Origin: Exaiptasia diaphana
Lineage: Eukaryota; Cnidaria; Anthozoa; Actiniaria; Aiptasiidae
Direction of reading: 5' to 3'
Length of the DNA: 64,000 bases
Assembly (NCBI RefSeq): GCF_001417965.1
Contig: NW_018384102.1
Span: 995,145-1,059,144, forward strand
Shown: positions 50,401-62,400 of the stretch, piece after piece
Layout: the number at the start of each line of letters is the position of its first letter
Numbering within the stretch: position 1 is the stretch's first letter
Translations under genes and position numbers: made by a program
The notes under the pieces: model-generated
What the model saw: only the letters and a program-made list of their open reading frames with translations
Told to the model about the DNA's origin: nothing
Database searches by the model: none

Positions 50401-53400
50401 TAATTACAGAGTTTCACGCGTTTAAAACTCGAAAAAATTATAAGGAATGTATGGAGGTTTTGAGGAGCGTCCCTAAAAACCATACATTCTCTCTTATTTT
50501 TAAAAATTTGAAAAAATTCCTACTCGGTGAGTATTCAACCAAATATGCTCAAACTTGACAAGAACCCTTATTTTAGTGTGGTATTTCATGTGGTGAGGTT
50601 CAGTTTTCGACGCATGTAATATTTTCATACTCGTTCCCAGTCTGCTTTTGAATTTCAGATTGGCCAATTGGATATTTTAGAGTAAACAGCTATTTGAGAA
50701 ATTGTTGAATACTAAATACTGAATACTGCAAAGTGCATGCGTTACAAAATGACGATTCTAAACTTATTTGCTGTCTATTCAATTTCTTGACGGGACCTCT
50801 CAAAGTCAGTCTGACACCACGAACAATGGCTTTGAATGGTGATAGAGAACGACCAAGAATGCATTTCGCTCTTGGATGCACTACCTTTAGTATTCAACGT
50901 TTTCTGAAATAGCTATAAGCAGGTCCTAAACGTTAACTTGATAATCAAAGACCATCTAAATTGTTTAGATACCTCAACTGGCAACTGATACTCGGAATAG
51001 GCACGATACGAGTCGTAAACTCTAGCGTTAACAATGATCACAAACTTTGAAGTGGGATCACCGACGGGCAGCATGGAGGTTATTTTAGTCTTGAAACCAT
51101 AATAAAGAGTAGTGGCCAGGCCATATGAATTACGATAGCTGTGTTCGTAGGTCAATGGCACATCATCGTCTTTCCATCCAAAACAATTGAATGTAAAGTT
51201 AGTATGATCAGCTAAACCACTTGGAAAATCTACCGTGCATTTTCCGCCATACGGTGGATCATTTACAATGAACGGCATCGATACACGACCAGTTCTTCGA
51301 CCAACAATCTTGGCTTTCATAATCAATCGATATTTTCTACCGCCTAAAAGTGCATTTGGTTTAATAACTATGTTTTGATTATCCAAAGCAGTCGAAGTTA
51401 AGTTCTGGAGATTATTTAAAGGTAGCCATTGATTAGAAGCATCTTGAATGTGCATCTCCCAACTGTAAGTGATAATCTTTGAAGATTCTTCTTCGCAAGA
51501 TGCTGATAATGAGTACTTATCTGTCAAAATTACTTTGGATTTGCAGTTTGTTGAACATCTGAAGAAAAAAAAAAAGAAAACAAGAAAAAAAAAATGTTTA
51601 TAAATTCCGTTGTATGTGCATATATGCAGGAAACCACAACACTATGATACTTCAAGGTTGGAGATGTTCAAATCAAAAATAGAATTCTAGAAAGTATTTC
51701 CTGAATGCTCAAAAAAAACCCTTCTAGACATAAATACCAACTTTGCCCGTTTGTTTCTACTATTTGAAGTTGATGACCTCGCGCTCGACATGTGATAGTC
51801 TCCTTCACGGTTACCTGTGCCATTTTGAAAGGTAGCCGTGCCTTTGCATCGAAGCGAGACAACCGTTGAGTGTGCAGTGATAGATACCTGTGAATAATTG
51901 TCAGTAGGTGTGAAAGAAGGTTTCTATAATTGCACACTCAACGGTCGTCTCGTTTCGATGCAAAGGCGCGGCTACCTTTCAATATGACGCAGAGAACAGT
52001 GAAGAAGACTATATTGTTTCGCTTCTTATTGTATGTTTTTCTACGCCTCTCTCGTGTTTTCAGAACACCCGCGAATGTTTTGATCATAGTATGGAAAAAG
52101 GAAAACTCGCTTTTAACGTCTCAAATAAAGGTTATTGAAGAAAACATATAGAAAACTGTGGAATGTTATTTTTAAGAAATATGAAACGACTTCTGGTGTA
52201 TGTTCTTCGATATTAATACGCGGAGATGGAAGGTACAAGAGAAGCAAACCTAGAAACACGATTACAGCGAGTGTTTCTATTGGTTTACGAGTGAGATACA
52301 CACGCGAACGTGTTATGAGTCTTCGAGCGTCGTGAGGTACACAAGCAGTCATTTTATGTTTCTTGTTTGAATTTTTTCAGTCTTTTTCAAGCGAGAGAGG
52401 CAAGCCATATCCTTGTTATATTTTATAAACACGTTCATTTGCCAATGAAATTGCGCGTTATATCACAAAAATATTATAAAAAAAAACAGATAATAATCGT
52501 ATACTTGTATGAGATAATATACCTGACATTACACACGGGTGGATCTCCAACAACTACAGTCATCAGCTGAGAAGCAGCGTTCCTTCGAGTAACTCCACTC
52601 ACGGATAATTTTATCACCAAGAATATTAGATAGGTTTGATTTACTTCTAATTTACCAGTGAAAAGAGTAATCCTTGAGCTACCTTTATATAAACGACGTG
52701 GTAAAGACATATTACAAAAATCATCTTCATTGTACTGAGGAGAATCGTCAATTGGTCTACCAAGTGTGGCGTCCATGGCATCCGAATCAGTCATACTTGT
52801 ATCAATGGTAATTAACCAGTAGTGCAGAAAAAGTGATGATTTGCTTGGATAATCTGGGTCTTTGGATAACCCGCCATCGAAATATACAGTTTTGTCAAAT
52901 GCCCGTTCAATTTCTTGACCCCCATCTATTTTAACATCTAAATCATTTGGGACGACATCTAGAAAGACATCTGCTATTGACCAAATTCCAGCTTGTTTGT
53001 ACATACTGACATTAAACCGAACAACATGAAGACCATAGTCAAGTATACTTGGTTGAAGAAATGTAGACTCTGTCGTTGAAATACTTTTTTCAATTCCAAC
53101 CTTCTCCTTGCTGGTAGATGTTTTGAAGTAAGTCCAGGAAAATACCTTGATATTTGTCGCCTTACATACCACATTAGTAACCGACTCAAGTGTTAGAGCT
53201 GTTAGTCTTGTGATATTAGTTGGAGATGCAATGTCGGTGGACAGCCCAACAATGGATGTGTTTGGGTAGCCACATGAAATCTTCAGGATTGGCAATCTCT
53301 TTTGTTCCTTAAATTCCGAAAGTAAGTTCCATGCGTGAATGGAGGTGTAAAAAACCTTCACTTTGTAGTACATATTTTGGAATATAAACGTCGAGTTATT

Positions 53401-56400
53401 TTTCTCTTTGAAAGTTATGCCGGGGTATTTTGTCTGGCAGTGCTGTTTTCCGATACCTGCAGACGAACCATCGCCAAACTCAACATAAATGCAAGAGTCT
53501 GTGCCCCAATCTTCAGCAGTAGCTGTATGGGTAACTGTCTCATTCATCTCTTTAGGTCCATCGTTAACAAACACAAGACCTTTGATAGTTCCTTGTATCA
53601 CAACAACGACGCTCAAAGTTTTACTACTCAGCGCATTTGAGCATTGAACTGTTATCGTGTAAGTTCCAGAAACTGCGTAGATGTTGGATACATTGGTTAG
53701 GTTGGAAGTCGATAATACTCTTAACGATTTCCCATCGCCAAAGCTGAAAATGCATTCATACGGGTTTGCAGTATCTAGGTCGAATTGAACCAAAGTTGGC
53801 GTCGAAATCACAGTATTGTTTGCAGCCACATGTGCTTTGTCGTTTATAGCAACCACAGGATAAACCTCGATCACTTTAGTAATGTTATCACTGCTAGCCT
53901 TATTGCTGACCTCAACCGTTAAGTTATACGTCCCTGGGTTTGGATAAGTGTAGTTTAAATATTGAAATACACTAGAAATAATGACACCGTTTCCCATATG
54001 ATATCGATAAGTTGGCAAGTCTCCACTGCGTAAGGTAACATTGACTGTCATATTATCAAGCTGATAATACAGATCAAAGATGCCATGATATTCCACGTTG
54101 ATACTGGAAATAATTATTGGGATACGTACAAATGCCACTGTGAATATTTCCAGTCTGCTTACAAGGTTATAACTCACGATGGACACGTTATAAGTGCCCG
54201 GGCTCATGAATTTGTGGGTGGTGTTCCCAAAATGCACATCGTAGACACTACTTATTACGGTTATGTTAACGTCTGTGCCATCTGTGAAGTTGACAACCAA
54301 ATGAGGCAGTGTTCCTCTTGACAACTTCCAGTTAATGAAAAACTCTTCCCGTACCAAAGAATACATGCTAGTAGATGTGACAGCTAGCCCGCTAACCTCT
54401 TCTTGGACGTAAAGCACGAGCGTGCTATATTCATGCCGAGGAATGCTGATCTTCAGTTCAAAAATTCCGGGTTTAGGATAATGGTGTTGGAAAGTGCATT
54501 CATTTGTCGTGACGTTTACAGACTCGTCTCCAAAGATTATAGTCTTTATTTGTGATTGGTTGCAGTTGTTTATGGTAAAATTTGTGAGTTGATTGGTTGA
54601 TACTATCGTCTTGGGAGTAGTAACATTTGGTGCTGCAAGGATATCAAAAGATGAAATCAATGAATAAGCTAATTGTTACAGCTAATTGTTACAGAAAATA
54701 TCTATGACAGCATTGACAAGGTCGAAAGAGTTGCCTATCAGAGTTTAAATGCAATACAGACGGGGTTGATATTGGGATCATATTGGGGAGCAAGGATGGT
54801 CGAGCGCTTAAAGCGCCGGTCTATCACTGTTGTAGGCTCGATTTCCAGTCCGGCACTATATGTAATTTGAGTTCTCAGGCTGGCTCTCTTTTTAACTCCA
54901 AGAGTTTTCCTCTCTCAGTTTAAAACTAGCAGTAAGAAGTGTCGTATGCTAAAACAGTCAATGTTGACAAAGAGTATGTGCATGTGTGCACTTGTNTGAC
55001 TACATAATCAAATTTATTTATCTATTTTGACGCTGTCAGATTTGCCCCCTCTCTTTCTGCACTAATCTTTATCATTAAAGGAATATGATGTCTTGCTGTG
55101 ACGTCATTAAGCAATAGGGTTACCTTGTTGTATCGATGCACCTTAGTGCAGTACGAAAGGGCTTTTTACCTGGGCAAAGATGAATATTACACGCTTTGAT
55201 CTCTTCTGATGGTCCAGTACAGTTTTGGCCACCATTTCGTGGCACAGGGTTAGTGCAGTTCCTTGTCCTGGACTGTAAACCACCACCACACGTAGCATTG
55301 CACGTTGTCCAGTTAGTAAACTCTGTGAAACCCCCATCTATTACAGGAACTGAAGAACAAGGATTTCTTTAGACAAATGAAATGTGACAACTTATTTGAG
55401 ACGGCAGGGATGGAAAGGTGGGAGGGGGAAGCAAGTGATTACAAATGAAATAAGGATGCTGATGGTATTCTTACTTTCTTGTCCAAGGAGTTCAAACCTC
55501 AGTGCTGCACCTAAATTCCAAGTGTTAACAATGATGCGGACAAATCGTGAAATAAAGGTTTCGTTTAGAATATGTGTCACCACGGCGAATTGGTTGGTAT
55601 TACCGGGAAACACCTTGAAAAGAAAAAAAAAAAACACAATCAATCCAACTATGAAACAACCTGTTATTGCATAATCTTTTAAATATCCATCTTGTCCCCT
55701 ACATGGTACTGAAGGGTCTCTAAGGTTAAGAATAAATATTTCTTTTTTATTCCATGGAAAGGGAATCCATCAAAAGACATAGTGGATAGACGAAGTAAAT
55801 TGTAGCGGGTCTGAAATGGGACAAGACCAGGACTATACTAACATGATGTGAAACTCAAAAAACCCTGAATCATATAACGATACCTTCGTTGTTCCATTTT
55901 CCTGATAAGTAGTCCATGTACTGTTTTCACGACGATACGATACGTTATAACTAGTTACATAGTTGTTTGCTATTAACCCGGGTCCTTGAGTAGATATCCC
56001 TGTTATCATCATATCAGCTCCAAGATCAACTTCTATATAAGACTTATCAATGCTCGAGTTTGCCTGCCAGCCCCCCAATTCCTTGACTCGATGAAGGCGA
56101 GCAAAGTTTGGTAGTGTCTGTGAAGAGAAACTTGCACTGGAGCTGATGGCATTATCGGAAATATACCCAGTGTTCATCCCAAGAGCTACAAGATATCCTA
56201 GAACAAAACACAATGAATATTTGGTAGTCTATAGAAATGTTTAATGTGTGTGCCTTAAAGCCCTTTTCAGGATCTATTTCAATTTGACATAGAGGAATGA
56301 CATTAAAAAGCAAACAAAAATTACTTGTTGTACGATGGACAGGAAAAGCTATTTTATATTCTAGACCGCATTTGGAATTGATCCGTTGGTTAGGGATTTA

Positions 56401-59400
56401 TCTCGGTGGATAGCGCTGTTTATCTCTTAGCACAATCGTATCTTGAAAGACAAAAGTTGCGAAAAACAAGTGACGCTAAATGACCAGCATCCTTCCTGGA
56501 TTTCTACCTAAGTAAATCTTGAATAACCATAGGCGAACAGTAGGCCACAACATAATACTTATATTATTTAATAGTTTCCTTCCTAGAGTGCTCGCACTAA
56601 ATGCGTGAAATATAAACTACAAAATAGGTGATAAATTATACAAATTCCTTTGTTTCCTATTGTATAATCAACACTATTTAGTAGTAATCAGTACTATTTG
56701 TTTCACGCTTTAAGTGCGAGCACTCTAAAAACTATTTCAATTGCAAGTTATTGTGGTTTAATCCTCTCCCTTAAAACCAAAAGTACCAGAATCCTCTTCC
56801 ATTTCAAAAAGAGTTCAAAATACCTGAATAGCCATAGAGTTCAGCTCGTAAGCATATGCTCCCGTTCCATGTAACGGGATGTATCTTAACGTAACGACCG
56901 ACGAGTGCTGGAAGAAAGGCGTTCTTAACCACCAGGTGAGAATTTGTATTGCCATTAAACACCTATAAAACATCGCAACCAAGAGAATTTAGATCATAAT
57001 AGTAAGCTACTTATGTGACATCTCACTCCAGTGAACCGGATGAAGTTGACCTACAACTGTAGCATAAGATTTGCCTACAAAATGTCTAGGCACCACTCAC
57101 ACGCGCACCACAGTATACGATTTGCACACACAATTGCTAGACTCGCAATTCCATTGGCCATACTATTAGTTTCAGACCTAATTTGGAGTTTGATCTATGC
57201 CGCTTAAAACCGTTCTAGAAATGTTGCGTTGACATGACATGACCTAGAGCTCTTTTTAGTCGTATACTACAAGTCGTTCACAACAGTGTAAGTCTGTCTC
57301 AGACTGTTCGAGACTCTTCAACTTTGTTTGTGAACAGGCGATTCAATGTCATGACTTTCTTTAGTGTATGAATAACTAGGAATTAGCATGTTTTCAGAGC
57401 CTGGAAATACAATGATGTGATGATGATGGGAAAAATAGAATAGATTCTTAAACATTTTTATTCACAGTCTTAAACTCTTTCATTGATCTAAACGTTTTCA
57501 TTGTTAATCTTTAACTTTTAAAAGAATTAGAAATACAAGTCGATGATGAAAAATTTAACTGAACAACGAAACAAAGTTTGATTTTGAAGCAATACCGTAA
57601 TCGCCTTTTCTCCTTTGTGTTGATGCCAACGCCACTTTATGTCATCCTCACTGTATTCGACAGAATACGAACTAACCCACGCTTCCATTCCCGTAACATG
57701 AACACCTTGTGTTGCTATAAAACTTATCACATGTACGTAGCGAAGATCTATTTTTAAGTACTGGTCAGCGTCGTTCTGGCTTGCGCACCATCCTTGATGG
57801 ACATTGTCAAGGTTAAAGACGCCGTTAGTAGGATGGAATGGATGCTGATCGCTAGAAGCTGTCATTGTATAAAATGAAGGCTGGTTTCTTTGGAGAAGAG
57901 GATCGTTAGTCTCTGAAAATAGGGCAGATTAATAACCGTTAACTTAGACATATGATTTTATCTTAGTAGAAGGCTCCATTAACCGTGATTACTATTTCAA
58001 GGTGTGTCCTATTTCAAAGACTGTCGTTTTATCGTTAAGACAGACTTAAGGCCAACGACTGGCCAACCTCAACCTACCGTATCCAAACAAATTCACTTGG
58101 ACACAATGCAATATTTGCCAACTCTTCGGCTTGAATTTGATTTTCTGTGCGGCAATACTTTTTCTGAGTACATGTGCCCCGTTGTATAATATCTGCAATA
58201 TAATAAGAAATATGATAATCTAATATAAAAAAGAGAAGTAATACCCAATATTTTGAATTGATTCTTGATTGTTTGCAATCACTGGTTTTAGGGTGTTTCG
58301 ATCGTAATAAATAGCGTTTCGAGCGTATTTTTAGACTCCAACTACGTCGCAAATTTCGATTCCATTGCACTCAAATTTTCACAGAAGTAACAGTGATTAT
58401 CCATAATTCTTTTTGATAAATTAATTTGCCAAAAAGCGAAGCCATTTGGATAAACGATGCAAAATAAAAACACCTTCATTTTTCTTCAAAGTTAATTTTG
58501 TCGCGAAACTCATCGCACAGATTGTAATAAAATTTTCAGAATCATTTTTCAATAACACAATTGGTATACTGACGAAGTTGAAATAAAATCCTAACCTAAA
58601 AATTCGAGTTGTTTAAGCAATGTGATGTACATTTCGACAAAAAGGACAAAGAGGTACATCTGAAGTTCCCGTATTAAGCGGGTGGCCATATAACGGGGTT
58701 CTACTGTAACAAATATATGTAGCGTGGGGTTCCTGTGGAACACGTCCCCGGGAATTGTGGGTGGGGTTTATCCATGTGTTTGGGACGCAGGGNAGAGTCA
58801 GTCGAGCGTCAGGGTGAAGCCATCGTGTTTGAGGCAGACTGGAGAAATAGGCACAAGAACAAGTACCCGAAATCAGGTTACAATATCCTTACAAGGTTAC
58901 AAGGAATAAAAGTGTAGTCTACATTGGGCGCCAAATGTAGACTACACTTTTATTCCTTGTAACCTTGTAAGGATATTGTAACCTGATTTCGGGTACTTGT
59001 TCTTGTGCCTATTTCTCCAGTCTGCCTCAAACACGATGGCTTCACCCTGACGCTCGACTGACTCTGCCCTGCGTCCCAAACACATGGATAAACCCCACCC
59101 ACAATTCCCGGGGACGTGTTCCACAGGAACCCCACGCTACATATATAATCTATCCGTACCTTAGTTACACCCTGGTATTTGAGTACCTGCCAACTCTGGC
59201 CTGACGGAGCATAGTACATAAAAAATCCATCAAGGCTTTGAGTGACAACTGACACATTAGAAATCATGACATCTCTCGCAAATGTTACAGCAAGAAATGA
59301 GTTGGAATCTTTGAATTCAGGGCACCAAGATATGCCAGATAAAGGATTGCCATGTTCTTGTGAATTGGTCAGGTTCCCTGTTGAGGTGACGTTGTGATCT

Positions 59401-62400
59401 ACACTTTCGTCTGAGCTTGTAATAAGCGAGTAGGGAGTTTCTGAAAAGTAAGCATAATAAGAATTGTTACACGGCGAATAAGTAACAAATGTTGAGATTC
59501 GAGACTGTATATGTTTAATTAAAATAGACTATGAGTTCAACAGAGGCTATTCGACGGCTATCTTTCATTCTAGTACCCAGATCCTTCTCAGTTTCCGAAG
59601 TGAAAATCGAAGTCTCAACAAGCTGGAGATGATATTGTAAGACCTCGAATCGAAACTCGGTCGTACGATATCGTGCGACTCCGACTCATTCATCTCCAAG
59701 CACAACCTTTGATTTTCCCATAGAAAACTGAAAAGGATCTGAGTACGAAAAACATATGTCAAATGTGTATTATTAAAATCCTTTGTAATATCTCGTTCTC
59801 ATTCCTCTCTATGCAATTACGACCGCTACATTTGAAACCCAAGGAGGAAAATTTAAAGAGTATAGGAAGTTAAATGCAAAATAGCTTACTCCTCACAGCG
59901 CTGATCAAATTTCATGAATGTGTCGAGAATCTACTCTAGAATGAGAATGAATAGAAAACAAGATATCCAAATTTCTGCTCTCTGATTAATGCTCATCTTG
60001 AGGACGATAGCTTCCTTCACGGTTCTTGTGCAATCTTTGAAAGGTAGCAATGCCTTTTTATCGAAGCAAGACGGCAGTCGAGCGTGCAATGATAGATACC
60101 TGTTAATAATGGTATGAAGGTGGCAAAGTAGGTTTCTATCATTGTATGCCCAACGTTGGTCTCGCTTCGATCAAAACGCGACTTTTCAAGATGGCGCAGG
60201 TAATGTTGAAAGGGACGCTTCCCTCTTCAAACAATCAAACATGAATGATTACCTCGATGACCATACACCTCAACACGCATTCCAATATGGATATACGATG
60301 GCACAGCTGATGTAATCTTGACGTAGCGAGTGATGATATCAAGACGTAAGTTGTATTCAACTAGCGCAGACATCGTCCTTAATCTGTTTCTACTAAAAAG
60401 CTTGATACATACGAAAATACATAATTATGAGATTATGCAGCTTCATTATTATCTGAATATAACCAGGGTTCGTACTCTTTTTAAGGAATTGTATGAACCC
60501 TGTTATCACACACCAAATGAGTACAGCTTGTGGTTGTGCCAAGTAAAAACGCTATGCTTATCTCTAGTGAACAAAAAATCCCTTAAGGTTACTGCTCCCC
60601 TTCGATGGAGTTTTTAGATCATTAAGTTTAAAAATTGCTTAGCATCTCGTATGATAAGAACCATAACACATTATATATCATATTAAAGCTGTATGACTGA
60701 AGAATAAGTCTATGAAGTTGGTTTAGCAAAATTGTTAATAGATTACTTATTAAAAATTATTAAGCTTAAGTTGCGATTTTGGCTTTGAGAATCTATTTCG
60801 CAAAAAGTTTGCATTAAGACCTCGCGTTTTTAATGGATATTGTTTAAGCCATAGTGAGGTAAAAAACTGTGCGAGCATTTTTTTCATTTAGATTTTCGTT
60901 TTGAAGTTATGGCGTCAAATATCAAATTTCACATCAAGAATTCGTAATTTGACATTCAAATGGCAATAATGGCTCACACGGTTTTTAAGTTCAATATATA
61001 TTGACCAATACACTGTACAAACTTTGTTGAAAAAATAAATACTTTTTTCGATTTAACTTTTTAAAAATTTGGACTCGATTTTTGATTATTAATATACATT
61101 ATCAAACTCATTAATAATTCATAATGTCATTAGCCAATGATATACTGAGAATCTAATCACGTGATTATACCTTTATATTGGATAAAAGGTGCATCAAGCT
61201 CAAAGTTGGGGGCGGCTTTGAATATTTTCAGGGGAGTGCGGGGCTGATTATCATTCAACGTTTTCCTAATACAGACCTAATTAATAAAACATTAGTTCTG
61301 TATCAGTGATACAGAACTAATGTTTTATTAATTAGCTCTGTATCAGGAAAACGTTGAGTAATAATAAGTCCCGCACTCCCCTGAAAATATTCAAATTGTC
61401 TAAACTCGCGTGTAATCAAACACAATTAAAACACACTGAAATATCAATATTGTAGCTATGCCGTTTCGTTTCCTCGCGATTTACTCGAACGTCGGATAAG
61501 CTTCTTTGTTTTTCTTGGCGCCTCGTCTTGTATGAATTTGACCATCCAAAAAATCAACGACTCGGCGTTCATGTCATCAAGACCACCAGCGTCAGCATAT
61601 CCTGGAATGACTCGCTGTTTTTGAAACTGAAACTGGTGCTCCCATTAATGGCTTTCTTGTTCGCACGGTCTTTTTGCCGGTCGCAAAATACGGTTGCGGA
61701 CCATTTTGTTGAATACTTCGTGGAACACTCCCCCGANCAATAGCGCTTTCCTTTATGTTGAATTTTAGGTCTCCTAAATCGACTCGACATGACTTTGAAG
61801 GAGAAATGAAAGCCAACTAATTTAATTTTTGCTAACTATGAATGCCTAATATCTTGCAATTCCTTTGACAATTCTAATTTTCTATAGTTTGGCAAGCACA
61901 TTCTTTAAAAAACAATAGGAAAATAAACAATTTTCAGGAGTAAGTATAAAAAGCTTCTAATGTGACAATTCCACTTTCACTTAATCATTTAGAAATTCCC
62001 TTGATAGTTCAGTCGTTTCATGAAGGCGCCATACAAACAGTTATATTTGACGAATATCTAATAACGGCGACATACTGTGATAATTTTAATCGATGAAATG
62101 AAGCAAGATATTCAATTTTTCAAAAACATTAAAATGAAAATTATTAGAAAGTTTGATAAGCCGTATACAGAACTCGAGAGCGTGTTGTATCGGGGCTAAA
62201 GATCCTCGCCTTCGGCTCGGATCTTTATCACCCGATACAACACGCTCTCTCGTTCTGTATACATTACATAAATTACTTATTAATTGTTTTTACAAACCAA
62301 TGTCATAGACGTTTAGATTTTTGTGTTAGCTTCAAAATATATAATATGTTTAGGTATCATTTAATGAAGCCAAGATGTGATTTTTTTCACAGTGGCACCC

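Noticed and set aside
58724-58917. Open frames over the LTR palindrome
   Set aside because: They mirror each other on both strands because the arms are inverted copies; no product is recognised.
60253-60400. Frame break between the two halves of the first discoidin domain
   Set aside because: An acceptor at 60401-60402 opens the exon with L-F-S-R-N in phase 0, so no break is needed.
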